Both the position numbers and the translations under genes were made by a program. This document shows positions 8,111-16,786 of a stretch of 64,000 bases of DNA, piece after piece; within the stretch, counting starts at the first letter, position 1, and each line of letters opens with the position of its first letter. This DNA comes from Pseudomonas entomophila L48. GTDB taxonomy: Bacteria > Pseudomonadota > Gammaproteobacteria > Pseudomonadales > Pseudomonadaceae. The stretch spans positions 2,434,001-2,498,000 of the forward strand of contig NC_008027.1 in the NCBI RefSeq assembly GCF_000026105.1, read 5' to 3'. The notes under the pieces were generated by a model. It had not been told where the DNA came from. It saw only the letters and a list, made by a program, of their open reading frames with translations, and searched no databases.

Positions 8111-10270
8111 TCAGAAGCTGTATTTGGCCGTCAGCATGAAATTACGTGGGTCACCAAAGGTGTCGCTACCGTAGTCCACCGATTTGGAGATCGACGAGTA
8201 GTACGTGCGATCAAAGACATTGTTGGCGTTCAACTGCAGGTCCAGCTGCGGGGTGAGCTGGTAGCCAGCCATCAGGTCGGTGACGGCGTAGGCGCCTTGC
8301 GTCAGCCGGTAGTTGCCGCCGTCACCCAGGGCGATGTCGTTGTACATGCGGCTTTGCCAGGTAACGCCACCACCGACGCGCAGTTTTTCCAGCGGCCCCT
8401 GGAAGCGGTAGACGGTGTACAGCTTGAACTGGTGCTCGGGGGTGTCGGAGTTGAGCGGCTTGTTTACCTTGGCCGGGTTGTTCGCGTCCTTGACGGTGTG
8501 GACGCGGGCGTAGGTGTAGCCGGCACCGAGCTGCCAGTGGTCGGTCAGCGCGCCTTGCAGTTCGAAGTCGATCCCTTGGCTGCGCACTTCGCCGGAGGCC
8601 TGGTAGCAGCTCAGTTGCGGGCAGTCCGGCAGCTTCACTTCGACCTGACGGTTTTGCTGGTCGATACGGAACACCGCCAGGCTTGCATTCAAGGCCCCGT
8701 CGAAATACTCGCCCTTGATGCCGACCTCGTAGTTCTTGCCGACGATCGGGGTCACCGGCTTGCCCGAGCCGTCGCGGCCTTCCTGCGGGGTGAAGATGTC
8801 GGTGTAGCTCACGTAGACCGAGTGGTGCTCGTCGAGGTCGTAGATCAGGCCACCGTAGCGGGTGACGTTGCGGGTGACCTTGTAATCGCCGGCGTCATTG
8901 TCGCGTTGATCGTAGTCGTACCAGTCCAGGCGCCCACCGAGGATCAGCTTGAGCGGGTCGGCCAGGCTCAGGCGGGTGGTGGCGTACACACCTTCCTGGT
9001 TGATCACGTAGCGACTGTTGCCGGTGTGCACGAAGTCGGGCTTGCCGCCGTTGAGCGGGTAGTCGGTGTCGTAGGGGCTGTAGTTGCGCTCGTTCATGTC
9101 GTACAGGCGCTTGCTGGCACCGAGCACCAGCTCGTGACTGCGGCCTAGCAGCTCGAACGGGCCGCTGGCGAAGGCGTCGAGGCCCAGCTGGTTCTCGTCG
9201 TTCTGCGACTGGTAGACCGTGCGGCTCAAGGTCTTGGCGGCGCTCCAACGCGATTGATAGGAGCCGCGGAACAGGGCGTTCTGCTCGCTGTAGTTGGCGT
9301 TGACCTGCAGGTTCCAGTCGTTGGCCAGGCGCTGGCGCACCTCGGCGAACAGGGTGTTGATCTCCTGGTCCTTGTCTTCCCAGTCGGTGCCTGGGTTGTA
9401 CGAGCGCGACACATCCAGGTGGTGGCCGTTGAGGTCGGTGGGGATGGCGCCCCAGAAGAAATTGGTCTTGTCCTTCTGGTGGGAGAAACCGAGGGTGAGG
9501 GTGGTGTCCTCGCTCAGGTCGGCTTCGGTCACGGCGTAGAACAGGCCGTGGTTTTCTTCCTGGCCATCGCGAAAGCCGTTGGCGTCGCGGTATGAGGTGA
9601 CCACTCGGCCGCGCAGGGTGCCGCTGTCGTTGAGCGGGCTGGAGGCGTCGATTTCGCCGCGGTAGTTGTCCCAGCTGCCGGCGGCGCCGGTCAGGGTGAC
9701 CTTCTGTTCGGCCAGTGGGCGCTTGCGCACCAGGTTGATCGCCGCCGAGGGCGTGCCGGCGCCGGTGACCAGGCCAGTGGAGCCGCGCACCACCTCGACC
9801 CGGTCGAACATGGCCAGGTTCGGCTGGGCGCCGACGACCCAGCCGGTGTAGGCGCTGGGAATGCCGTCGTACATGATGCTGTCGACGTCAAAGCCACGAG
9901 CGGTGTAGCTCTGGCGGCCCGGCCCGCTGGCCTGGTTGAGGAACAACCCCGGCGTGTACCTGGCCACATCATTGATGCTGGTCATGTTCTGATCGTCCAT
10001 GCGCTGGCGGGTGATCACGGTGACCGCCTGGGGTGTTTCGCGCATGGTCAATGGCAGCTTGGTGGCGGTGGCCATGGCGCCAGTGGTGTAGGACTGCGAC
10101 CCCTCCGTGGTACTGCCCAGGCTGCTGTCGTTGATGGCCGTCGCACCCAGTTCCATTACGGCCGGGGCCTGACTAACTGGCTGCTCGTTGGCGAAGGTGG
10201 GGGGGAGGGTTGTCATGCAGATGGCCGCGGCCAGGAGACTGCGCGTGGGCGCGAATGAGCGAGGGGGCAT
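8111..10270 (-). CDS. TonB-dependent ferric-siderophore receptor
   Basis: The protein has 719 residues. I chose the ATG at 10270 (MPPRSFAPTRSLL), with AAGGA upstream, over an earlier frame start at 10315 that would overlap the Fur box. Signal peptide about 1-27. The plug domain has ETPQAVTVITRQRMDDQN and YTARGFDVDSIMYDGIP, followed by VRGSTGLVTGAGTPSAAINLVRK trimmed here to its core VEVVRGSTGLVTGAG. The barrel ends DPRNFMLTAKYSF with the terminal aromatic needed for outer-membrane insertion. The family (TIGR01783-like) imports hydroxamate, catecholate or pyoverdine-type iron chelates. A Fur-like box lies 31-49 bases upstream, so iron repression is likely. It lacks an N-terminal signalling domain of the FecA/FpvA kind and has no sigma-factor genes beside it. 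Confidence 0.93.
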   Translation of the reverse strand: MPPRSFAPTRSLLAAAICMTTLPPTFANEQPVSQAPAVMELGATAINDSSLGSTTEGSQSYTTGAMATATKLPLTMRETPQAVTVITRQRMDDQNMTSINDVARYTPGLFLNQASGPGRQSYTARGFDVDSIMYDGIPSAYTGWVVGAQPNLAMFDRVEVVRGSTGLVTGAGTPSAAINLVRKRPLAEQKVTLTGAAGSWDNYRGEIDASSPLNDSGTLRGRVVTSYRDANGFRDGQEENHGLFYAVTEADLSEDTTLTLGFSHQKDKTNFFWGAIPTDLNGHHLDVSRSYNPGTDWEDKDQEINTLFAEVRQRLANDWNLQVNANYSEQNALFRGSYQSRWSAAKTLSRTVYQSQNDENQLGLDAFASGPFELLGRSHELVLGASKRLYDMNERNYSPYDTDYPLNGGKPDFVHTGNSRYVINQEGVYATTRLSLADPLKLILGGRLDWYDYDQRDNDAGDYKVTRNVTRYGGLIYDLDEHHSVYVSYTDIFTPQEGRDGSGKPVTPIVGKNYEVGIKGEYFDGALNASLAVFRIDQQNRQVEVKLPDCPQLSCYQASGEVRSQGIDFELQGALTDHWQLGAGYTYARVHTVKDANNPAKVNKPLNSDTPEHQFKLYTVYRFQGPLEKLRVGGGVTWQSRMYNDIALGDGGNYRLTQGAYAVTDLMAGYQLTPQLDLQLNANNVFDRTYYSSISKSVDYGSDTFGDPRNFMLTAKYSF

Positions 10271-10300
10271 GCAGTAATTGTCCTTATTGCTAGTGCTTAT

Positions 10301-10319
10301 GAGAATGATTAGCAATAAG
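10301..10319 (-). promoter_or_regulatory. Fur box candidate
   Basis: GAGAATGATTAGCAATAAG matches the 19-base Fur consensus GATAATGATAATCATTATC at 13 positions. It lies just upstream of the siderophore receptor start at 10270, in the expected promoter position. Confidence 0.7.
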
Positions 10320-10429
10320 TGTGTCAGGATTTGACGCGCCTAAACAGCGGGGTGCGCCACATTTCTCACAAATTTTTCACATTTTTCTGGTGACGGTGCA
10401 GGACCCTTCGCTACAAGTGCGGCGTTGAA

Positions 10430-10456
10430 CCTGTAGGAGCCGGCTTGCCGGCGAAC
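10430..10456. repeat. Single REP-type palindrome
   Basis: CTGTAGGAGCCGGCTTGCCG followed by GCGAAC, downstream of the DUF4130 gene. Confidence 0.7.
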
Positions 10457-10484
10457 ATCGGCCAGGCTAGCACTTCGCTGGTGA

Positions 10485-11345
10485 TCACTGCGCTTCTGAC
10501 ACCTTGGCCCCATGCAAGGCAATGCGCTTGCCAGCCTGCAAGCCGATTTCCAAGGCTTGGCCATCGCGTTGCTTGCCTTGGCGCGCCTGGCCGACCAGTT
10601 CGGGAATCAGCGGCCCTTCGGGCAGGTGCCGCCAGAACCGGCCGGGCAGGTGCTGGCGCAGGGCGTCCGGGTTGAGCCGGGCGGGGTTGAAGGTGTGCCG
10701 GTAATAGGTGAGCCACAGCTCGGCGTCCGGATCCTCCGCGCTCCGCGCCCACTGGTGCCATTCATCCGGGCAGTGGCGGCGGTAATCCAGGATTTCTCCA
10801 TCGCAGCGGATACCGTCGCGCGGTGTTGCAATCAGCCAGCGTTGCCGCCCCAGGCGCTCGGCGAAATGGCCGCTGGCACTGTCGAGGATGTCGTGGGCGG
10901 GTTCGTGATAGGCAACCAGGTCCAGTTGCAGGCGTTCGGCCAATGCGCCAGGCAGTGGCACGAAGCGCACGAAGGCGTGCAGGTGATGGGCCTCGCGCCC
11001 GACCTGCTTGATGCGCCGCTGCAGTTCGCTGCCCAGGCGGTCGCCGGCGAGCATGGCGGTGCGATCACCATGGGCGACACGCCAGAGCACTTCGTAGAGC
11101 AGGTTCCAGCGTTGTTCGCCGCGATAGCGCCCCGCCTGCTCCAGCTGGGCCAGCAAGGCCGCCGGCACGCGGGCGCGAAATGGGCCCGGGCCTTCGGGCA
11201 GTGGCGCCGCCACCGCGAGCAGATCATCCATCGGGCCTTGGCCCCAGGTCACCTCGGCCGGGTCGATACCATGGCCGAGCAGCCGCCGTGCCTGGTCGCG
11301 CCAGGTGGCGAAGTCATCGTCGCAGTCGAGCGCGATCATCCCCAC
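10485..11345 (-). CDS. DUF4130 (TIGR03915-type) DNA-metabolism protein, partner of the radical SAM enzyme
   Basis: The protein has 286 residues; an alternative ATG two codons in would shorten it only slightly. It overlaps the 3' end of the upstream radical SAM gene by ten bases, so the two are co-translated. Recognisable family blocks are GRYRGEQRWNLLYEVLWR, HHLHAFVRFVP, FAERLGRQRWLIATP and the C-terminal TYYRHTFNPARLNPDALRQH with RFWRHLPEG. The family is named as a probable DNA-metabolism protein found only with TIGR03916 radical SAM proteins; some members show similarity to uracil-DNA-glycosylase families. A LexA-like box upstream of the pair supports a role in DNA damage response. The reaction is not established as far as I know. 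Confidence 0.85.
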   Translation of the reverse strand: MGMIALDCDDDFATWRDQARRLLGHGIDPAEVTWGQGPMDDLLAVAAPLPEGPGPFRARVPAALLAQLEQAGRYRGEQRWNLLYEVLWRVAHGDRTAMLAGDRLGSELQRRIKQVGREAHHLHAFVRFVPLPGALAERLQLDLVAYHEPAHDILDSASGHFAERLGRQRWLIATPRDGIRCDGEILDYRRHCPDEWHQWARSAEDPDAELWLTYYRHTFNPARLNPDALRQHLPGRFWRHLPEGPLIPELVGQARQGKQRDGQALEIGLQAGKRIALHGAKVSEAQ

Positions 11346-12556
11346 AAGCCCATCTGCACCGGCGCCTGGGGTTCGCGTAGGCGGGCGCGCAGCAGGCCGC
11401 TGCGCAGTTCGGCCTGGGCCGGGCGGTAATCGCTGGTGACGATGAACGGGCGGGCTTTTTCCAGCACGCAGCGCAGCTGGATCAGGTCGTCGTAGCGCAC
11501 CCGCCGCTCACGGCGCAGGGCCACCAGCCGCTGTACGCTGCGCAGGCCGATGCCAGGGATGCGCGCCAGCAGCGCCGGTTCGGCGCGGTTCACGTCGAGC
11601 GGGAACACGTCGCGATTGGCCAGCGCCCAGGCCAGCTTGGGGTCGATGTCCAGCGCCAGGTTACCGGCCTCGCCGAGCAGCTCACCGGCCTTGTAGCCAT
11701 AGCCGCGCAACAGGAAGTCGGCCTGATACAGCCTGTGCTCGCGCAGCAGCGGCGGGGCGGCCAGAGGGACACTGCCAGGGCTGTCGGGGATGGGGCTGAA
11801 GGCGGAGTAGTAGACGCGCTTGAGCCCGTACCCCTGGTACAGCGACTCGGCATTGCGCAGCAGCGTGCTGTCGTCGGTGGTGTCGGCACCGACGATCACC
11901 TGGGTACTTTGCCCGGCGGGCGTGAAGCGGGGTGCCCGGGGCTCGCCGGCCACGGCCTGTTGCCCCTGGTGGATCACCCCCATGGCCTGGCGGATGGTGC
12001 TGGCCTGTTTCTCCGGGGCCAGGCGCTTGAGGCTGGCGTCGGTGGGCAGTTCGATGTTGACGCTCAGGCGGTCGGCCAGGCGCCCGGCCTCCTCGATCAG
12101 CAGCGGGTCGGCGTCAGGAATGGTCTTGAGGTGGATGTAGCCGCGAAAGCCGTGTTCCTCGCGCAGCAGGCGCGCCACCCTGATCAGTTGCTCCATGGTG
12201 TAGTCGGCCGAACGGATGATGCCGGAACTGAGGAACAGGCCGCTGATGCAGTTGCGTCGGTAGAAATCGAGGGTCAGGCGTACCACTTCCTCGGGGGTGA
12301 AGCGCGCCCGTGGCACGTTGCTGGAACGGCGGTTGACGCAGTACTGGCAATCGTAGAGGCAGAAGTTGGTGAGCAGCACCTTGAGCAGGGATACGCAGCG
12401 GCCATCCGGGGTGAAACTGTGGCAGATCCCCATGCCATCGGTGGCACCAAGCCCGTCACGGCCTCGCGAGCTGCGCTTGGGCGCACCACTGCTGGCGCAG
12501 GAGGCATCGTACTTGGCGGCGTCGGCGAGGATGCCGAGCTTAGCGATCAGTTGCAT
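11336..12556 (-). CDS. Putative DNA modification/repair radical SAM protein (TIGR03916-type)
   Basis: The protein has 406 residues. The [4Fe-4S]-binding motif is CLYDCQYC (C-x3-C-x2-C), preceded by LLTNF, about 70 residues from the start. Other family features are GICHSFTPDGRC near the N-terminus, GLFLSSGI, GYIHLKTIPDADP, the SVNIELPTD block, and a C-terminal helix-hairpin-helix (ARIPGIGLRSVQRLVALR) that binds DNA. It should cleave S-adenosylmethionine to a 5'-deoxyadenosyl radical and act on DNA or nucleotides. It is first in a two-gene operon with DUF4130, and a near-perfect LexA operator sits 17-32 bases before the start codon. Confidence 0.92.
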   Translation of the reverse strand: MQLIAKLGILADAAKYDASCASSGAPKRSSRGRDGLGATDGMGICHSFTPDGRCVSLLKVLLTNFCLYDCQYCVNRRSSNVPRARFTPEEVVRLTLDFYRRNCISGLFLSSGIIRSADYTMEQLIRVARLLREEHGFRGYIHLKTIPDADPLLIEEAGRLADRLSVNIELPTDASLKRLAPEKQASTIRQAMGVIHQGQQAVAGEPRAPRFTPAGQSTQVIVGADTTDDSTLLRNAESLYQGYGLKRVYYSAFSPIPDSPGSVPLAAPPLLREHRLYQADFLLRGYGYKAGELLGEAGNLALDIDPKLAWALANRDVFPLDVNRAEPALLARIPGIGLRSVQRLVALRRERRVRYDDLIQLRCVLEKARPFIVTSDYRPAQAELRSGLLRARLREPQAPVQMGLWG

Positions 12557-12572
12557 GGGGATTCTCGAAGTA

Positions 12573-12588
12573 CTGATTATTCATACAG
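12573..12588 (-). promoter_or_regulatory. LexA (SOS) box candidate
   Basis: CTGATTATTCATACAG (minus strand CTGTATGAATAATCAG) fits CTG-N10-CAG with an AT-rich centre, the gammaproteobacterial LexA operator. It lies immediately upstream of the radical SAM gene start at 12556. Confidence 0.75.
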
Positions 12589-12729
12589 TATTTCGGGCGG
12601 TGGCTGATTGCAAGTGCCAGCTCGATCATGCCTGAGCAAATCAGTCGACTAAGCTTGATCCAGGCTCAACGCCGCAGGCCCCGTGCCTGTGGGTTGCCAG
12701 TGCAGGCAATGGCGAAAACGGGAGCGCAC

Positions 12730-14298
12730 ATGAACATCGCGAACAAGACGAAATGGGCCTTGGCCGGGTTGGTCCTGGCCTTGGGCCTGGGCAGTGCACA
12801 GGCCGCCGACGCCAAGCGGGTGGATGTCCTGCTGGTAGGCGGCGGCATCATGAGTTCGACCCTGGCGGTCTGGCTCAACGAGCTGGAACCCGGCTGGACG
12901 ATGGAAATGGTCGAGCGCCTGGACAAGGTCGCCGAGGAGAGCTCCAACGGCTGGAACAACGCCGGCACCGGCCACTCCGCCCTGGCCGAGCTCAACTACA
13001 CACCGGAGAAGGACGGCAAGATCGACATCAGCAAGGCGGTGGAGATCAATGAGTCGTTCCAGGTCACCCGGCAGTTCCTGGCCTGGCAGGTCAAGCAGGG
13101 CGTGCTGAAGAACCCGCGTTCATTCATCAACACCACGCCGCATATGAGCTTCGTCTGGGGTGACGACAATATCCGTTTCCTCAGGAAGCGTTACGAAGCC
13201 TTGCAGGCCAGCCCGCTGTTCAAACCCATGCAGTACTCCGAGGACCACGCGCAGATCGCCAAGTGGGTGCCGCTGATGATGGAGGGGCGCGACCCCAACC
13301 AGAAACTTGCGGTGACCTGGACGCCCATCGGCACCGACGTCAACTTCGGCGAGATCACCCGCCAGTACGTGGGGTACCTGCAGACCCGGCCGAACTTCGA
13401 CCTCAAGCTGTCTACCGAGGTCGAGGGCATTACCCGCAATGACGATGGCAGCTGGCACGTCGAGTACAAGAACCTCAAGGACGGCAGCACCGCGGCCACG
13501 GACGCCAAGTTCCTGTTCATCGGTGCCGGCGGCGCCGCGCTGCCGCTGCTGCAGAAGTCCGGCATCGACGAGGCCAAGGACTATGCAGGTTTCCCGGTGG
13601 GTGGCTCGTTCCTGGTCACCGACAACCCGGCCATCGCCCAGCGGCACATGGCCAAGGCCTATGGCATCGCCGCCACCGGCGCGCCGCCGATGTCGGTGCC
13701 GCACCTGGACACGCGGGTGCTCGACGGCAAGCGCATGATCCTGTTCGGGCCGTTCGCCACGTTCTCCACCAAGTTCCTCAAGCAGGGCTCGTTGCTGGAC
13801 CTGGTAGCCAGCATGTCGTTGCACAACACCTGGCCGATGGTGCGGGTCGGGGTGCGCGAGTTCGACCTGGTGCAGTACCTGATCGGGCAGTTGATGCAGT
13901 CGGATGATGATCGTTTCGCGGCGCTGCAGACCTACTTCCCCGAGGCGAAGAAGGAAGACTGGCGGTTGTGGCAGGCGGGGCAGCGGGTGCAGATCATCAA
14001 GCAGGATGAAAACCTGGGCGGGGTGCTGAAGCTGGGCACCGAGATCGTGACGTCGAAGGATGGCAGCATCGCCGGGTTGCTGGGGGCCTCGCCGGGTGCC
14101 TCCACCGCGCCGCCGATCATGCTCGACCTGCTGAACAAGGTGTTCAAGGACAAGGTCGCCACCCCAGAGTGGCAGGCCAAGATCAAGCAGATCATCCCGT
14201 CCTACGGGATCCGCCTGAACGAGCATCCGGACAAGGTGCAGGAAGAGTGGAACTACACCAGCGAGGTGCTGCAACTGGCGCCCGCCGAAGCACCCTGA
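12730..14298 (+). CDS. mqo: Malate:quinone oxidoreductase
   Basis: The protein has 522 residues from the ATG at 12730, which has GGAG seven bases upstream; an earlier in-frame start at 12628 has none. Residues 1-26 form an N-terminal signal-like segment ([15 protein letters not shown]), followed by the FAD-binding [16 protein letters not shown]. Family blocks follow: [57 protein letters not shown] and [16 protein letters not shown]. The enzyme oxidises malate to oxaloacetate and passes electrons to the quinone pool, bypassing NAD-dependent malate dehydrogenase. The leader is notable because textbook Mqo is a peripheral cytoplasmic-face protein. A REP hairpin follows the stop. Confidence 0.95.
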   Translation: MNIANKTKWALAGLVLALGLGSAQAADAKRVDVLLVGGGIMSSTLAVWLNELEPGWTMEMVERLDKVAEESSNGWNNAGTGHSALAELNYTPEKDGKIDISKAVEINESFQVTRQFLAWQVKQGVLKNPRSFINTTPHMSFVWGDDNIRFLRKRYEALQASPLFKPMQYSEDHAQIAKWVPLMMEGRDPNQKLAVTWTPIGTDVNFGEITRQYVGYLQTRPNFDLKLSTEVEGITRNDDGSWHVEYKNLKDGSTAATDAKFLFIGAGGAALPLLQKSGIDEAKDYAGFPVGGSFLVTDNPAIAQRHMAKAYGIAATGAPPMSVPHLDTRVLDGKRMILFGPFATFSTKFLKQGSLLDLVASMSLHNTWPMVRVGVREFDLVQYLIGQLMQSDDDRFAALQTYFPEAKKEDWRLWQAGQRVQIIKQDENLGGVLKLGTEIVTSKDGSIAGLLGASPGASTAPPIMLDLLNKVFKDKVATPEWQAKIKQIIPSYGIRLNEHPDKVQEEWNYTSEVLQLAPAEAP

Positions 14299-14314
14299 GC
14301 CGCATGCGATCGAG

Positions 14315-14366
14315 GTAGGAGCCAGCTTGCTGGCGAACCGCTTTCGCCAGCAAGCTGGCTCCTATA
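14315..14366. repeat. Perfect long REP palindrome between convergent genes
   Basis: GTAGGAGCCAGCTTGCTGGC is followed by CGAACCG and then its reverse complement CTTTCGCCAGCAAGCTGGCTCC, giving a hairpin of more than 20 base pairs. It separates mqo from the convergent LysR gene and may serve as a terminator; it reaches the LysR stop codon. Confidence 0.8.
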
Positions 14367-15279
14367 GGACAATGGACTGCGCAACTGCCTGGATCTGCTG
14401 GCGAAACCACCGTCGCAACGGATCGGCATGGGTGCGCGCATGCCAGATCTGCATCACTTGCACCCGTGGCAGGTCGAGCGGCAACGGGTGGATGCGCAGG
14501 TCAGGATCACGCGCGACCGCCTCCTCGGCCAATGACCGCAGGCACGTCAGCAGCAGGTCGGTGCCGCGTACCAGCCGCGTGGGTGCAATGAAACTGGACA
14601 GGCCGGCAATGATCCTGCGCTCGTGACCCAGGTTGCGCAGCGCGCGATCGACACGGCCATCCAGATCGCCGGTCAAGGTCGTGATCAGATGCTCGCACTT
14701 CAGGAAAACCTCAAGGCCCATGCCGCCCGCCAGGTGTGGATTGCTGGCCGATGCCAGCACGACGAAATCCTCGCTGAGCAGATGCTGCTGGTGGAAGGTA
14801 TCCGGCAAGTCGGTGTAGAAACCGGCGATGGCCAGGTCGCAGGTGCCTTTTTCCAGTGCGTCACGCGGCAGCTCGCCACGGGTGTTGTGGGTGACCAAGG
14901 TGAGATTCGGCGCCTGGCGGCGCAGGACCGGCAGTAGCCCAGGCAGCAGTGCCTGCTCAAGATAGTCGGTGCTGTACAGGTGCAGGCGGGCAGGGCGTGC
15001 CAGGAAGTCCTCGCCGTCGCAACGCTCGAAGAAATCCCTCAATTGCTCGGTCAGTACCTGAACCTGGGGCGCCAGTTCATGGGCGCGTGGTGTCGGGGTG
15101 AGGCCGCGGGGCGCACGCACGAACAACGGATCGCCGAACTGGTGCCGCAGCTTGTTGAGCTTGTGGCTCAGGGCCGGCTGGCTGAGGGCCAGGCGCTCGG
15201 CGGCACGGGAGGCGTTGCGCTCCTCGTAGAGCACCTGGAACAGGTGCAGCAGGTTGAGGTCTTTGTTGCCGATATTCAT
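14362..15279 (-). CDS. LysR family transcriptional regulator
   Basis: The protein has 305 residues from the ATG at 15279 (MNIGNKDLNLLHLF). The N-terminal winged helix is clear: ERNASRAAERLALSQPALSH and KLRHQFGDPLFVRAPRGLTP. The rest is the two-lobe effector domain (LHLYSTDYLEQALLPGLLP, DLAIAGFYTDLP, VLASASNPHLAG). Members of this NodD/LeuO-like branch bind small aromatics or acids. It is transcribed away from an antibiotic-biosynthesis-monooxygenase gene at 15370, with a 90-base AT-rich shared promoter region, and probably controls that gene and the following PfpI gene. Confidence 0.9.
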   Translation of the reverse strand: MNIGNKDLNLLHLFQVLYEERNASRAAERLALSQPALSHKLNKLRHQFGDPLFVRAPRGLTPTPRAHELAPQVQVLTEQLRDFFERCDGEDFLARPARLHLYSTDYLEQALLPGLLPVLRRQAPNLTLVTHNTRGELPRDALEKGTCDLAIAGFYTDLPDTFHQQHLLSEDFVVLASASNPHLAGGMGLEVFLKCEHLITTLTGDLDGRVDRALRNLGHERRIIAGLSSFIAPTRLVRGTDLLLTCLRSLAEEAVARDPDLRIHPLPLDLPRVQVMQIWHARTHADPLRRWFRQQIQAVAQSIVL

Positions 15280-15369
15280 AAATTGGATTGCAGGAATAAA
15301 AGCTTTCGAATTATAGAATCTTAGCGCGATGGCTAGGATGTGCCCATTCACATCCAACCGGAGGCGCCA

Positions 15370-15675
15370 ATGCCCATCGCCATCTTCGCCACGATCCACC
15401 CCCGCCCTGAATGCCGCGACGCCACCGAAGCGGCCTTGCGCCTGATGGTTGAGCGCAGCCGCGCGGAACCCGGCAACCTGCGCTATGACCTGTTCGCTCA
15501 CGAGGGCGACGCACCGGCATTCGAGCTGTTCGAACTGTATGCCGACGAGGCCGCTGTCGAAGCCCATCGCGCCAGTCCCCATTACCAGGCTTATCGCGCC
15601 ACCACCGCCGACTGGCTGGCCGCACCGACACGGGTGCAGTTGGCCCGTGCGCTCGATATCAGCCCCTTCAACTGA
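15370..15675 (+). CDS. Antibiotic biosynthesis monooxygenase (ABM) domain protein
   Basis: The protein has 101 residues, starting MPIAIFATIHPRPECRD at 15370 with GGAGGCG upstream. It is a single ferredoxin-like ABM domain: VERSRAEPGNLRYDLF, FELFELYADEAAVEAHRAS and PHYQAY are the usual landmarks, including the buried H and the ..SPHYQ.. motif. Relatives are small dimeric quinol monooxygenases (YgiN-like) or heme/aldehyde-handling proteins. It is first in an apparent two-gene operon with a DJ-1/PfpI gene 13 bases downstream and divergent from a LysR gene, an arrangement seen for responses to electrophiles or quinones. That function is inference. Confidence 0.85.
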   Translation: MPIAIFATIHPRPECRDATEAALRLMVERSRAEPGNLRYDLFAHEGDAPAFELFELYADEAAVEAHRASPHYQAYRATTADWLAAPTRVQLARALDISPFN

Positions 15676-15688
15676 CCCGGAGATCATC

Positions 15689-16537
15689 ATGTCCAAACTC
15701 ACAACCGTCGCCCTCGCCGGCGCGCTCGTGGCAGGCGGTGCCGTTGCCGCGCCCAAGGGTGAAGTGCTGGTGCTGCTGTCCAGCGAAAACCAGTTGGCGC
15801 TCAAGGGTGGCAAGCACTACCCGACCGGTTACTACCTCAACGAATTCGGTGTGCCTGCCGATCAGTTGCTCAAGGCCGGTTACACGTTGGTGCTGGTCAC
15901 GCCCAAGGGCAATGCACCGAGCGTCGACGAGCGTTCGGTCGACCCGATGTACTTCGGGGGCGACCAGGCGGAAATGCTGCGTATCCGCCAGGTCGTCGAA
16001 AACCTGCCGGGCATCCACGACACGTTGTCGTTGAAAGAGGTGCTGGCGGGTGACCTGGGCCGCTACGCCGGTATCTTCATCCCTGGCGGGCATGCACCGT
16101 TGATCGACCTGGCCAACAATCCCGAGGTCGGGGCACTGCTACGCCACTTCCACCAGGCTGGCAAGCCTACGGCCGCCATCTGTCATGGCCCCATCACGCT
16201 GTTGTCCGCGCAGCAGGATCCCTTTGCCTACCGCGCGGCCCTGGCCCGTGGCGAGGCCCCGGCGGCCAGTGACTGGAGTTACCAGGGATATCGCATGACC
16301 ATATTTTCCGACCCGGAGGAGCAGGTGTTCGAAGGCTCGCTGGAGGGAGAGCGCTTGCAGTTCTATCCGGCGAAGGCGATGGCGGGCGCTGGTGGTGACA
16401 TGAGCTACGCCGATGCCTGGAAGCCCCATGTGGTGGTCGATCGTGAACTGATCACCGGGCAGAACCCGTTCTCCGACAAAGCGCTGGCCAAGGCGTTGCT
16501 GGAAAAGCTGGGCCAGGAGGACAACAACGGCGGTTGA
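15689..16537 (+). CDS. Secreted DJ-1/PfpI family protein
   Basis: The protein has 282 residues with a signal peptide (about 1-21, VALAGALVAGGAVAA). The DJ-1/PfpI domain includes TGYYLNEFGVPADQL, IFIPGGHAPLIDLANNPEV and the nucleophile elbow TAAICHGPITLL, where Cys in AICHGP is the catalytic or redox residue and the E of the N-terminal strand can be traced. The extra segment YRMTIFSDPEEQ and the C-terminal VVDRELITGQNPFSDKALA are typical of the Hsp31/YajL-related subgroup. Such proteins act as glyoxalase III, deglycase-like or amidotransferase-fold enzymes; a periplasmic location is suggested by the leader. It shares an operon with the ABM gene. Confidence 0.85.
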   Translation: MSKLTTVALAGALVAGGAVAAPKGEVLVLLSSENQLALKGGKHYPTGYYLNEFGVPADQLLKAGYTLVLVTPKGNAPSVDERSVDPMYFGGDQAEMLRIRQVVENLPGIHDTLSLKEVLAGDLGRYAGIFIPGGHAPLIDLANNPEVGALLRHFHQAGKPTAAICHGPITLLSAQQDPFAYRAALARGEAPAASDWSYQGYRMTIFSDPEEQVFEGSLEGERLQFYPAKAMAGAGGDMSYADAWKPHVVVDRELITGQNPFSDKALAKALLEKLGQEDNNGG

Positions 16538-16591
16538 ACCGTTGGCAACGAGCAACGAGGGCCTTGGCCCGCTGCCCGGGCCTTGGCAAAC

Positions 16592-16786
16592 TCAGCTGTC
16601 AGCGCGCTTGCGTGGCTTGTGTGGGCGCCCTGCATAGGCGGATGTTTCGATGCGGGAAAACGCTGTAATTGCATCGTCGGTGAGGAAGCTGTCGTAATGT
16701 GCCGATGCCCGCAGGCGAGCCAGCTTTTCATCGGCAATAGTCTTGAAGTGGTTGACCGATGCAGTGAAATCGCTGGGCTTGGTCAT
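16592..16786 (-). CDS. 64-residue protein coupled to a GNAT-like gene
   Basis: The small gene starts at 16786 with an ATGA overlap on the stop of the upstream acetyltransferase-like gene, so translation is coupled. The product is charged and predicted helical, with a lysine/arginine-rich tail (PHKPRKRADS). There is no signal peptide or membrane segment, and no family is recognised. The overlap and the constant pairing expected from it suggest that it works with the acetyltransferase, either as a partner, regulator or antitoxin. Type II GNAT toxins usually have the antitoxin gene first and with a DNA-binding fold, which is not evident here, so that idea is weak. Confidence 0.6.
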   Translation of the reverse strand: MTKPSDFTASVNHFKTIADEKLARLRASAHYDSFLTDDAITAFSRIETSAYAGRPHKPRKRADS

